This document shows, in pieces, positions 24,236 to 36,148 of a stretch of 64,000 nucleotides of DNA; the stretch's first letter is position 1; each line of letters opens with the position of its first letter. Source of the DNA: Asterochloris sp. CNOR1 (lineage: Eukaryota > Chlorophyta > Trebouxiophyceae > Trebouxiales > Trebouxiaceae); the NCBI GenBank assembly GCA_963969365.1, contig OZ017754.1:2604001-2668000 (forward strand), given 5' to 3'. The translations under genes were made by a program, and so were the position numbers. The notes under the pieces are model-generated. The model ran no database searches and was not told the origin of the DNA. It worked only from the letters and a program-made list of their open reading frames with translations.

Positions 24236-26141
24236 ATGGCGCTTGCAACACTCATCATCAGCCCCCAAGCTGCCACCCTCTGGCCTGCCCTGATGTGCTG
24301 TTTCCTGCTGCTCCTCACCAGCAGGGCGGCAGGGAGGGACTTGTCTCTGACATGGAGCTGGGAGCAGGAGGCCCACACTTTTACACGCAGACTGATGGCC
24401 ATCAGCAGCTGCCCGGACCCGGGTGAGCAGATACGCCTCGCTTAGCGCATTCAGGTACAAGCTGAGCTGGAGGCGGCAACATGGGCTCCCAAACCTCAGA
24501 GGCACACACGGCATGATACGCCGAGCTCCACTTAAAGCATCATCATGCCTCGCACGCGATTGTAGCAACAGGCAGCCCCTGACCACAGGCATCTGCCCTG
24601 CAGGCTCAGCCCAGACTGCCTGCCAAGCCGTGGGGGCCGCCACTCAGAGCGACCTGCGCAACACGCTCCTCAGCAGATGCTCTTCTGTCTACACCCCCAG
24701 CATGGCCAGTGTGTGCCTCGTGCATTGCAACATGCACTGCATACTCCTGCAGAGTCCAGCCTCAGCTGAAACCTGTATGTTGTACATACAGTCATTTTGG
24801 TGCTCCCAAGGGCAGTTTTGCACACACAAGTGTAGTGTTCGCCTGTGCCGTCTCAGCCATCGTGGCTGCTGGCTGGTGTGCTCTGTGGGCTCAGACACAT
24901 GTTGCCAGCGCTCCTGTGGACGGCCATCTAGACCTCACTCAATTTGGGAACGTTCTTGCTCTTGTTTTTGTTGCAGGTCAGTGCTGCAGCGCCCTCCCAA
25001 ACCCAACCAGTGATGCCAGCGTCTGGAACGCCTTTGCAAATTGCGCATGGTGAGCTGCAGCAGGGCTGCTTGCCAGGAGCATACAGTGCCTGCTTTGCTT
25101 GCAGATTCAGAACTAGTGCTCACCTGTCTTGTGCTCCTGCCTTGGGCTGGGGCCAGATGCCTGCACATGCCTTGGGAACCCTGCGGGGTGTTTCTGCCTG
25201 ATGTCAGTGATGTGTGCACTACCTTGGGGTCTGGCTGCCTGTCTCTGCACTGTAGCACCCTTGTATCCAGCTTCAACACGCCTGGTGCCGCACCATGTTC
25301 CTGCCAAGTGGCCTTGACAATCCCGCCACCAATGTCAGCCTGCACTTTGTGCCAGCCATGCATTACATTCAATCAGCACAGCTCAGCCTGCACCCACCTT
25401 TCTGCTTTGCATGTCCATGGGCTCTTGCAGAGGGGCTCTGACTGAACTCAGTGCCCATGCTGCAGCGTCTGCGTTCTTGCAGCTTGCATCGGGCCGGTAC
25501 TGAGCTCAGCGTTTGCCATGCTCAGACCCAAAGTTGAACCTGTGGTTGACCAGCGCCGCGCAGGCTTGAGCACACATATGCCAGCTCATGCCAAAGACAC
25601 ATTTGGAATGTGTCAGTCTGCCATCTTGTCTCCTTTGCCCTGCAGCACCAGCAGCGGCCTGGACGGCGCCGCAGCCTTTGTGGATGTCAAAACCATCCTG
25701 AGCAGCTGCACCAGCGCCAGCAGCAGCGCCTCGTCCAGCCCATCCCCCGGCAGCCGAGGCAGTCTGGCCGCCTCGCCAAGTCTCTCGCAAGGCAGCCTAG
25801 CCGGTGTAGTCACCTCGCCAAGCCCCAGCCCAGCACTCACGCAGAGCCCTGGCTTTTCATCCTCATCACCTGCCACAACAGCCAGCCCCCCTCCTGGACT
25901 GTCAACCTCACCACCTGCCATATCTGCCAACCCCTCCTCAAGCCCTCTTAATGCATTCACCTCGCCAAGTAGCCCAAGTGGGAGTCTAGCGCCAGTGGAG
26001 ACACCAAGTCCTGAAATTGCGACAAGCCTGGGGCAGCTCACCAGCACCTTTTTTGGCACAGGGGCTGTCCTGACACCCTCAACCGCGTCGACCTCACCCG
26101 CAGGCCAAGGCACCACGCCTGCAGGCCCGGCTTTGGGCTGA
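24236..26141 (+). CDS. Secreted protein, Cys-containing head with Ser/Pro/Thr-rich tail
   Basis: Four exons, 24236-24422, 24604-24708, 24977-25049 and 25646-26141 (TGA), join in phase to 286 residues. The first 32 residues form a clear signal peptide (..LMCCFLLLLTSRAAG). The mature part carries scattered cysteines (SSCPDP, ACQAVGA, LLSRCSSV, QCCSALPN, NAFANCACTS, ILSSC). The last 150 or so residues are a Ser/Pro/Thr/Ala-rich tail with many SPS and SPP motifs and no further Cys. This fits an extracellular or cell-wall protein with an O-glycosylated stalk, as in algal hydroxyproline-rich glycoproteins. No catalytic motif was seen, and the Cys pattern matches no family I can name. The donor of exon 2 is the least certain boundary, chosen because it keeps the frame. 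Convergent with the acetyl-CoA transporter gene. Confidence 0.7.
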
Positions 26142-26524
26142 GGCACAAGCAGTAGCAGCATCACAAGTTCAGGCAGCTCTTCAACAGGGATCACTGGATA
26201 GAGCTCGTATGCAGGGGCGCAGCCTGCCTGTAACAGTGGCAGCTGATTCGTGCCCAGATGATGCAAAACTGGCTAAGCAAGATGACTTCATGCTCAGACT
26301 TACTGGTCGTTGCTGGTGTGAATCCTCCCTCCTCCAAACTGCTGCCTGGGATTGCTTTGCAGTGTCTGTTCAGCTTCAGTGAAGTGTGGCCAGCCTTGAA
26401 AATCTGTTAATGAGATTCTGCCACTTAGTCATATGGTGAACATGCATGTTGCTCAGACACCCACCTGCTTACTTTGAATCAGAAACAGTAACAGGCAATT
26501 CATTTTAGTTTTGCACGTCTGGGG
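26142..26524. other. Convergent intergenic region
   Basis: 383 bp between two stop codons that face each other. It should hold both 3' UTRs and polyadenylation signals. I see no gene or repeat in it. Confidence 0.5.
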
Positions 26525-29500
26525 TTAAGGCCGGGGCCTTGCCCGCCATCTTTCGAGAGGCAGGGCTTCAAGACGGGGCAGCGTTCTCTGAAAATGGATG
26601 CCTAACAGCACACCCACCAGCACCATGCAATAAGAGAGGGGGTAAAACCCATCTCTCAGTGTCACGCACTCGCCTCCAGCCTCTGCACACCCACTGCCAC
26701 TCGCTCCCTCATTGCTGCTGCCTGTGCAGGTTATGTGGGACAACAGCACAGGCATGCCAGCCTTGGGCTGGCAGGTCTTTCGAGTCAGCAGGTCCATCAT
26801 GGCAAACACGCCAATCTTGGGCAGAATGACGCCCATGTTAGCAATCGTGTTCAGCAGCGTCAGGTAGGCCCCCCCCATGTCTGGGTCGCTGATGCGGTTG
26901 AAGAAGCTGCCCAGCGCCGTGAACATGAGAGTGGAGGTGAATGATGACAGCACCCCGCAGACGGCCAGCCCAGCAAAGGCTGCAGGGCTTTCTGTCAGGG
27001 AGGTGGCGCCCGCTGGGAACCAGTACACCTGTACAAGGATGGCACTTTGACAGTGGCACTGGTAATGAGTGTCCTTTGCTGCATCTCTGGTACACTGCAT
27101 TGCATGGGATGATTCTGCCACCAGCTGCAGGAACCCCAGGTCATTCTGGCAGCATGGCAAAAGTGAACCCAGTGGCAGGTTTGCTATGAATGGAGTGGTC
27201 AGGGAACTGGCCTGAAGCAGTGCCTGTGCAGTGCTGCAGGACGGCAGGACTCACCATGTCAGAAATAGCTTAGACCACACAGCCTGGGCTGCAATGGGCA
27301 GCCATGCACACACAAACAGTTTCACTTCAGAGAGCAAGTGCACTGCGTCCCCCCAGGAGACACGCTGAGGCTGCTCACCACAGTGGTGGCGATGGCTGCC
27401 ATGACCAGGCGCAGGCGGTAGCCATGCATCCAGGGCGTGAACGGTGTTGTTCCCGTTGCCCACCTGCACAGGACAGGCAACTTCAGGTCGGGGTTCCGTA
27501 AGCCCACAATGTGCTTGAGAAAATGCGGTGCCGGCGGATGCCTACATGAGCTTTTCTAGTCAAAGGTGCAACGTCTTTCCTGGTAGGTTGCCGCACAAGG
27601 GCTTGGGTGCAGCCTGCGCTGCAAGAGCTCTCACCGGCCGGCCAGCACCGCCGACAGCAGCTCGCAGGGGAACTCCAGCAGAACCAGCCCTGCCAGCGCC
27701 TCCTTGCTGACGCCCTTCTCCAGGAGCTTCAGGGGGGCAGCCTGCTCCGCTGGCAGCACGCCTAGCCTGCAGTGCGTGATTGTATGCTGCAGGGTTCAGG
27801 GAGCAGACAAGCAGCAGGTTCATGCGGAGACCATGGCTGATGCCTTGTGCAACCTGCAAGAATGCGCCTGGGCGGGCAGACAGTGATCTTGTGGTACACA
27901 GCCTGCCCTGAGAGGCATCTGCCCCTGAAAAGGCAATCCTGAAACGGCAATCCCCAAGCTGTTGGTTGAGCCAGCGCTCTTCACAGATGAACTGCCTAGC
28001 CTGCAGCATCAAGTGCCTCTGCCATAGATTGATAGCCAGCAGCCCCCTGGGCAGTGGTGCAGCAGTTGCCGTGATTCCAAAACTGCTTGCACAAGCAGTA
28101 TGCCTTTGCGCGGGGGTCTCCTGGTGGCAATGGGCTATGAGCAGAAGACCTTCCCTGTCAGGGTAGAAATTGAGGGAAGCAGCATGCCTCCTTCCTGTCT
28201 TACCTGCTGCAAGCAGGACAGCTCCCAATATGAGCAGCTTGAAGCTCTCTCTGTGTGCTGCAACCTTTCAAGACAGGTTGTACGCTGACAATGGGCAAGT
28301 TCAGTGCCTGTGGGTTCAGAGGCTGACTCAGCACCATGAAGGGGCTTGTGATCCCAGCAGCCCACATGCGCAGCACTCAACAAGTGTGTGCCTTCCAACT
28401 CCCTTGCGTACGGCATCCCCTCACATCTGCCCAGGTTTGCAGCTGCAAAGCTCTCAGGAGGTGGCAGCAGCCCAGGTCTAAAAGCACATGCTGCTCAGCT
28501 CAACTGGTTCGAGCACCCTGTGCATCTGCGCCTGCTGCCCAGGCTGCTTGCAAGCAGCACCCACCTGAAGGTCAGCAGAATGACGGCAAACCTCCTGAGC
28601 GCCGGCAGCTTGACCACCTGCCACAGCTGGTCGTAGGCTGCCAGCACCTCACCAGGTGCGCCATCCTCCGACTGCTTGCCGCCCTCCTCTGCGCCTGCAC
28701 AGGCACAGTGCAGCCGGTTTGGCTGTTGCGCTTTGCAGGGTGCTGCGTGTCCTGCAGCCTGTGCTCTGGCTCGGGCGCATGCAGCATTGGAGCAGGCCTG
28801 CTGAAGCGGTTCAGGGCCTTGACTAAGGCCCAAACCTGGATCAACTCCCAGAGTAACATCATATATGTATGGCCCCTCAAGGGCTCGGCTGCATGCTTTC
28901 TGCAGGCGCTTGGAAGCTGTGTGCAATGAATTCAGGAGCGTGCATGGCACAGGCATGTGCAGAACTCAACAGCAGACTAGTCACCTGTGGGCTGGAAGTT
29001 GTCTTCCTGCTTGAACAGCCAGACCAGGAGGGTGGTCACGGCAAAGAACCAGCCCCAGAACCTGCAGGCGCAGCAAGGTGAGACATCAAGCCTTGGTGAG
29101 CAATCAAGCAACGGCTGGCTGGGTGCCATAACGCCTCCATGGGTGGGACAGGGTAATGGGCTTGGGCAAACCCAGCACCTCAACAGGTCAGCAACCAGGC
29201 AACAGCGAGCTGGGCGCAATCATCAGAGACGAAAGGTGTGAGTCCAGGCGATGGTCTGCTGGGCGCAGTAGGCGGAGAATGCAGCAGCTGAGGCCATTAA
29301 CAAGCTGCAGTGGTGTACAGGTCTTCACCAGGCAAGCCCGTCAGCACATGGTGCCAGCTGCAGCAACATGGAGATCATAGGCCACAGGCTGCCAGCAGCA
29401 ACTGATGACCCGCCCAGCACACTTAGTTAGACGGCAGAAACCAAGTCAGAACCTCACAGGGCGGCATTGCACCCTAGAGGCAAGCCGACTCCAAGCAGCT

Positions 29501-32138
29501 GTCGCATGTGCATACAGCACACATCAAGCCATGCACTGCGGCAGAGCTCTGACAGCCCTGTATGGCGCACCTGAGGTGAAAGGCCAGAGGCGGTATGTCT
29601 CCCGAGCGAGTGTTGCGTGTGCACCGCACATCGAGCCACACAGCAAAGCAGGGATCTGCACAGCCTCTCAGGCGCACCTAAGGTAAGAGGCCAGAGGCAG
29701 TATGCCCTCCGGCAGGTCCTGTGTCCGTATGTACTTGTTGCAGAAAGGGGCGTCGTTCAGAGCCAGGAAAACTGTGAAGGAGGTGAAGTACCCCGTGTTC
29801 ATGCCCACCGTCTGACAGGTGCTGGCGTACCTGAAGGAGGTGGGGTAGTGCTCAGAAGCAGTACAGGCAGGCAGTGCACAGCAGCAAGGTTGCAGCTTCT
29901 GTTCAAGCCTGTTGGGTGCAGGTCGCCTGTGCCCCTGCTACAACCTGGCACGCGCTGGCACGTGCGGCTGGCAGGCAGGAAGGAGTGGCAGTGAGCAAGG
30001 AGGCCAGGTGCAGGGCATGTGGGCAGCGTTTGCCAGGAGGTGGCTGCGGGCACGGCTTCTGTGTGATGCTGTCAGCATTGCTGCTGACTTACAGCATCAT
30101 CTTCATGCCCAGCACAATCTATACTGGCAAATGGCACTGCACAAAGCTGAATGCTGACACCACAGCTGGTGGACAAGCCATGGTCCGAGCCCCAACCCAT
30201 GCTAGTCTGATGCGGCATGTTTACGGTGCAAGTAGTGTGCACAAGGAATACAGCAGAGCCAGGCTCAGGGCTGCGCTCAGTCATTGTGCATTGCACAGCG
30301 CTGCATAGCTCTGCAACCCCATTATGGCATGTGCCATGAAGCCTATGCGTCACCAAGGGGCAACAAGCATTCACGGCGAGACACACCTCAGATGTATGAA
30401 GCTCATGCAAAGCAACAAAATGACACAAAATGAAGTCAGCAGAGACATGGCGCCCTCTCTGCAGACACTGAAAGTACTGCAAGCATCCGAAAGAGACATT
30501 TGCAGCACGTATGCTGCAGTTCACGAGCGTGAAATGGCGTCGCTGGCGGTGGTTCATTGCATTGCACTGACTGCGGCCCCTCATGAGAAGCAGACTGTGA
30601 GGCAGCCCTCCAGTTGAAGCAGGTGCCTCACCCCACATTCTTCCTAGACAGCAGCGTGAGAGCCCAGCCATCCACTGCAATGTCCTGGGTGGCTGCCAAG
30701 AGGACCAGCAGGAAGAACAGGGCTGTTATGGAGACCACATCTGCCTTCTCCACCCTGCAGCCGCATTTGTTGCAGAGTCAGCTTCATTGCTCTCTTGATA
30801 AAGCATAGAAGCCATGTCCAGGTAACAAAGCTGTCCAGCAGGGCATGTACTGGTGCCTTGCATAGCCAGCAGAATACACCCTCTGGACCATGAATGGACG
30901 AGGGAGGCTCAGTGCTTCAAAAGACATAGCCATGCCAAAGTCGACAATTCTGTTGACTCATCACCTGCTGCACAGCGCAGGTCTGCAAAACCCCCAGGAG
31001 TTGACAGCCTGCCTGATCAGCTTAAAAGCTGTGTAAACCGCAAGGTCACCTCTGAGCAGCCACTCTGCAGGCGCCAGCTGCTGACAGTCCTTGCCTCGAC
31101 TTCCACAAGGCAGCCAGGCATTGCACGTCTAAATTTTCTGGGCAGCCTCACGGCCATGCTCACCTCTGGGCCAGCCACCCCGCAGACGCCAGCAGCAGCA
31201 CTGCGCTGGCCAGCTGGATTGGAATGACCCAGGACTTGCGCCGCCCAAACGCCAGGCTGTATATGCTGTCCACGATTGGGCTCCACAGCAGCTTGAAGGA
31301 GTAGGGGTAGGAGGCCACCGAGAAGATGCCGATCTGAGTGTAGGAGGCGCGACTCTGCAGCAGGAAGGGCCTGCATCAGGCCAGACGGGGAGGCATGTCA
31401 GTGAAGACGTGTTGACTGTCAGCACAATGCCGCCAGGTGCAACACCCAAGCCTGCTGCCACCAGGCTGCCTGTGCAGACAGCCAACCTGCTCCCCCGCGT
31501 GCCATGGCCACTTCCATCACAGCAGGGCAAGCTGGACTCGAACAAGGAGCAGCAGGCCATTTATGCCGGTACCAGACACAGCATCATACATTAGGTGCTG
31601 GTGCCCCTGGCTGATCAGAGGCTGCTCATTGAGAAGGTGGGCTGCTGAAGGGGAGCCAGGACTCACATGGCTCCCAACGTTAGCCCCAGTGGCACGCCCT
31701 GCATCATGTATAGGATGCCCAGCAAGACCATGTTGGGTAGGTCCTGGAGCACAGTCCTGTCCTTAATCTGCAGCATAGACGCCAATTTGTCGCATGAGGC
31801 AGCACCACAGCTGCTGAAAACTATTACATGAGCTGCTGCAAGGTTTCTGCGTGATCGCTACTGGTGTGGATGCGCAGTGCTGCTGGGACAGAGGCCTGTG
31901 CCTCGGCTCATGCCCAGCACCGGCAAGGTGCACACTTTGCTGATCTGCTGCATATACCTCTGCCTGAACTGTTCTGACATGCAGATGATTGGCGGCATTC
32001 AATGCAGCTGACCTTTGGCTTGGGCGCCTTGATGACTGGCTTGCTGACACCCTCTTCAGCATGTTGAAGACCATTTGCCTGCCGCACACTGCTGCTGCGC
32101 TTCACAGGAGCTGTCCTTCGGGGCGGTCCTCCCTCCAT
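26525..32138 (-). CDS. Acetyl-CoA transporter, SLC33A1/AT-1 type
   Basis: Ten exons on the minus strand, 32138-32013, 31767-31667, 31370-31164, 30754-30632, 29830-29678, 29061-28985, 28694-28565, 27766-27635, 27463-27379 and 27028-26525, join in phase to 545 residues; animal SLC33A1 is about the same length. After a basic, Ser-rich cytoplasmic N-terminus come the membrane segments: DLPNMVLLGILYMMQGVPLG; FKLLWSPIVDSIYSLAFGRR; the family hallmark TQDIAVDGWALTLLSRKNVG; YASTCQTVGMNTGYFTSF; the central WQVVKLPALRRFAVILLTFR; LVLLEFPCELLSAVLAGR; and FFNRISDPDMGGAYLTLLNT. The ORF ends in a basic tail. In animals the protein imports acetyl-CoA into the ER/Golgi lumen for acetylation of proteins and glycans; that role is inferred here. 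The intron next to the fifth exon carries a shadow copy of its 3' edge. Confidence 0.95.
29567..29715. repeat. Shadow of a transporter exon donor edge
   Basis: GCGCACCTGAGGTGAAAGG at 29567 and GCGCACCTAAGGTAAGAGG at 29672 begin two similar stretches of about 45 bp. The second covers the 3' edge of the minus-strand exon 29830-29678; the first is in the downstream intron. Confidence 0.8.
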
Positions 32139-33085
32139 GCTTGATCTGTCCTCCGGCAACCAAAAAAAAATGTTTGACCTAACTACATCGATGGCATCAA
32201 CCAGATGCAAATAGACATGAGCCCAGCTGTCCGGCTTTGCAATTCTTTCGAAAACAGCTCATCAGTAATCAAGGTTCTGCAGTAATCGCCGGCCATGGCT
32301 CTGATCTTCCTGGGACATGCTGAGGCGATCCTTTGAGCTGAGAAATTGATTGCGTCACGTACCTGCAGGAAACGTGCAGTGCACTGACCCAGCATGACCT
32401 TGCCAGACGTGCTCGTCATCCTGACAAGCATCCATTCACATGCCTTTCCACTTCTGAGCAAGGGTAGGCTGCATTTGCAGCTTGCCAGCAACATTTGCGG
32501 GGCAACATCCTTGCAGCAGGGAGCAAGGACGGATGGCAAGCTCTTGCCAAGGTCTGATGAGTTGGGTCAAAAAGGCAAGTCAACATGGTCAGCCAGGCCA
32601 GCATGTTGTCCACCTTCTCAGCCCCTGCAAGGACAGTCGCTATATGCAGCATTTATCTGAAGCTAGCGTTCTAAATGACAGTTGTGCTTGGTGGCAGCAT
32701 TACAAACTGAGAGAGCAAGCGGATTCCTGGGGACGCTCCTTTGCATATGCAAATGGTCCCATGGCAACGTTGCAGGCTTTGGGGCTCTGGAATCTTGCTG
32801 GATAGCCAGTGCTAGCATGTGAAGTGTGAAGACGCGCACTGTGCCCAGCGTCAGCTGGCTAGGATTTACAGGCACTTGCTGGGCAACCTGGAGGTGCCGG
32901 ATGAAGTACTCTTGTCGAGAGTGATATGCTGGCCTTAGCTGTTCTGGGGGAATAACGTCCTAATCATAAGAAGCCGCCCACACAGGAAACAGCAGCATGC
33001 TCGCATGTGGGACATAGGTGTTTCTCACACTTCTTTTCTTGGATGCTGGACGGAACAGTTGCAACCTGCCAAGTCTGGCCATTCA
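32139..33085. promoter_or_regulatory. Shared 5' region, acetyl-CoA transporter (-) and PPAT (+)
   Basis: 947 bp between divergent start codons, containing both 5' UTRs and presumably both promoters. A run of nine A residues lies near 32161-32169. No defined element was recognised. Shared control is inferred from layout and from the related functions of the two genes. Confidence 0.4.
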
Positions 33086-36000
33086 ATGGAGCCAGCATCT
33101 CATCTGGGCCCCGCCACCCTGCTGCCATTGAACCTTGATGCCGCATCGGCATGGCAGCCTGCCCTGAGGGCCGCTCTGTACCAGGCTCCCCCAGGCAGCA
33201 GACTATACCTGGCCCTGCAGGGTGAACTGCTTCTCTTTGCATGAAAGTGTACACAATTAGCTCATGCAGTGAAGTGTTCATCGAGCCCTTGGCATAGCAC
33301 CTCAGGCCGTCAAGATAGAGCCCGCTGCCTTCCTGTGCAATTGAACACGCAGGCCGGCACTGAATGTTTGTCTGCCAAAATGCATGCTCCCTTTTTTCCA
33401 CAACTGCAGGGCAAGCTGCCGCAAGAGCCCCAGATGCAGCCCAAGTGACCACGCTGGCACGCTGCTACAATGAAGTGGCCGAAGTAGCTCCCAGGCTGGA
33501 CGTGGTGCCGCTGACCCCCTCTTCAGACTGGCGCCCAGGTAAGTTATCGAAGCTGAGGCCTGCAGCTTTTCAGGGCAGCAAGTTGAGACCAAGCAGGAAC
33601 ATGCCATTGGCAAGTCGTAGCAGCCTGCAGGGTTGACTGGCTGCTGTGCTGACCTTGGTAGATGCAGAGATGCCACCTGTTCTGCCTGGGTCCCCACCGG
33701 TGCAATCAACAGTGCTCTGCTCCTGCCTGGTGAATGTCACCTGCAGTGCTGAAATTGGCAGGGAATGACCAAGGCCACCTGACATCTGACCACAAAGGTC
33801 CCACTTCCTGCCTGCAGAGCGCTTGGCTGCTCTGCAAGACCTGGCTGCAGTTTTCGACCCCGAAATGCCGGGCGGCTCTGCCTGGGACTTGGCGCGCAGC
33901 ATCAACGCCCACCGCCCTGAGGGGCACACCATGGTGGTCGTGCGCCCTTTGGATGTGACATCCAATGCGACGCAAGCAGGTGGGCGTCGGTCGAGATGTG
34001 CCGTGATGTGGTGCAGGTTGTTGTGGAGGGCTTGTCCCAGGTGGAAATCGGTAAGGCGGCACATCTGGTTTGGTTGTACCTGTGACCCCTAGAGGTGCCT
34101 CCAGGCATGCAGCAAGCAGTTGGGCTGCCCCGCTGAGGCTTACATTGCGTGCTACCTCTCTTGCTGAGTTCCCTGTGTTGGGTAAGCAGATTTGGGCGTC
34201 AACAACAGCACTACAAGGCCTTATCACTGCATGTGTTATGTTATTGCGCACGCTGGTATGCCAGAGTGCCATTGGGTGTGCCTCCCTGGATGACGAAGGG
34301 GAAGCGGTAGGCGTCTCCTGTGTTGTGCTGGAAAGTGCTCTGAGAGGCCTCTGCCTATGCAATGACGGATGAGGCTGCCCTCTCGGGCCAGGACATGCTT
34401 GGGCCCCCTGATGTGCCTCCTGGCATGGGGGCCTTTCAGCTGTCCACATCCAAAGGGGTCAGCTTGATATGATTATGCAACTGCGGAGCTAAGTCTGGTT
34501 CGTGTGGCATGCACAAGCAGCATACAGGCAACACACCCTTCTAGAGACCTCCTCTGACTTGATCAACAGGAAAGGTTTTGATGGAGACTGTGCTGGGCAG
34601 CACAGGCTCACCAGCTGCAGCGGCCGGCCACAGCTTGGCGTGAAGCTCGTAACGCACCAGCTGCATGCGTAGTGCAAGAGCTCTGACGTGTTGAGCGAGC
34701 GCCGTCAGATCTTCATTTGTGCAGGCCTGGGTGGGCCGCTAATGCTCAGCCATGATTGTAGCAGCATCAAGCACAGCCTGCAGTTCCCCTCAAGCCCATC
34801 ATTGCCATGTGTCAGTACACCCTGCTCCCCTGCAGGGGGCAAGGCTGCAGTTTCGACGGAGCCAGATGCCGTACTGCAGCTGCCCTCAGACGGTCATCTA
34901 CAGTTTGCCGACGTGGCGGTGGGTGGCACTTTCGATCGCCTGCACGCCGGCCACCGACTGCTGCTGGCGGTCGCTGCGCTTGTCAGCACTCGCATGGTCT
35001 ACATTGGCGTGACAAGTGAGCCTGTGTGGCTGCACAAACTGTTGCAGCAACGGATGTGCGATCCTGCGTTTGAGGCTGTTGATGCTCACTGCGCTGGTTG
35101 GCTTTGGCTTCTCAACTTGCTGCATGAGCTGAAGACCTCTGTCTGCAGGTGATAAGCTCTTACAGAACAAGAAGCACGCTGACCTGCTGGAGGACTACCA
35201 CTACAGAGAGAGCGCTGCTGTTGCCTTTGTCAAAAGCGTGAAGCCCGAGCTGGAGGTGCAGACAGGTGCTCTGTCCGACCCTCAGGTGGGCAGCCCTCAG
35301 CTCCCAGCTGTTGGGACAATGGCCTGCCTTAGGTGCAGGCAGACGTCTCTCAGGGATTTGTGAGTGGGCACCCCATAGCTGGCTGTGCTATGCTTACATC
35401 AGTAAAGTGTGGCCAGCGGTAGAGGGGCAAATATCGATCCCCAGGTCAGCAGTCCTTGCCCGGCATCTGTGCAATGTCATGAAGGCAGCAACATCATGCC
35501 TGAGGTGCACAACAGGATTCCCATCAGACCCTCAGGTAGGTGCTTACTGGCTGGCAGCTGTTGCTTGCTCAATTAGCGACAGCAAAGCTGGCCCTGAGAT
35601 GAGGGATGGGCAGTGGTAAACCCTCATCTGAGCAGTTCTTGCCTAGTATCTCTGTCGTGTCTCAGGGGCAGCAATGCCACCGCCCAGGAAAAGACAGGGG
35701 CCTTATGAGACCCTCAGCTCATCAGCTCTCAGCTGGCCACCATTTGCTGTTGTGGAGGCAGCAACATCTGTATCTGCATGCGGAGAGGCCTGCTTGGAGC
35801 AGCGACCACGTGTCTGCACCCTCCTGTGCTCTGCATGAGATCACAGCCGTTGTGCAGCAGGGTAGCAGTGCTGTTCTGCATGTTGAAGCCTGTTTCAAGC
35901 AACATTGATGCACCCTTTGATGCTCCCCTATGCTGCAGGAGCCCACGGCTGCTGCAACCAGGGAGGCCATGGAGGCATTAGTGCTATCCAGGGAGACACT

Positions 36001-36148
36001 AAAGGGTGGTGAAGAGATCAATGCCTGGCGCCGGCAGCATCACTTTAAGCCGGTCTCACTGGTTGTTGTTGATCTGGTTGGCGGGACTTCTAAGCTGAGC
36101 TCCACCTTGCTGAGAGAGCAGGATGCCCAGAGAGCTGCAGCCAGATGA
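33086..36148 (+). CDS. Phosphopantetheine adenylyltransferase (CoaD/PPAT), eukaryotic type with N-terminal extension
   Basis: It transfers AMP from ATP to 4'-phosphopantetheine to make dephospho-CoA. Confident exons: 33086-33221, 33410-33538, 33818-33979, 34836-35015, 35149-35285, 35939-36148 (TGA). Joined directly they keep frame and give 317 residues. A further coding-like piece at about 34353-34457 (..DMLGPPDVPPGMGAFQ..) may be an extra exon, but I could not fit it in phase. The nucleotidyltransferase signature is VGGTFDRLHAGHRLLL, with YIGVTSDKLLQNK, VLSRETLKGGEEINAWR and SSTLLREQD after it. The first half resembles the N-terminal region of animal CoA synthase and the yeast PPAT rather than the short plant enzyme. 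No dephospho-CoA kinase domain follows. An in-frame ATG at 33005 is an alternative start. Introns 35286-35938 carry copies of the exon edge. Confidence 0.88.
35263..35760. repeat. Degenerate copies of a PPAT exon edge
   Basis: The end of exon 35149-35285 (GACCCTCAGGTGGG) recurs as GACCCTCAGGTAGG at about 35528 and GACCCTCAG at about 35710, with partly similar sequence after each. Copies are roughly 180-250 bp apart. Confidence 0.6.

Noticed and set aside
25613-26266. 217-codon open frame on the minus strand
   Set aside because: It lies antisense to the Ser/Pro-rich last exon of the secreted-protein gene. Biased composition keeps the opposite strand open, and it has no motif.
33706-34449. 247-codon open frame on the minus strand
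   Set aside because: Overlaps PPAT exon 3 and introns and shows no recognisable domain or splice logic.
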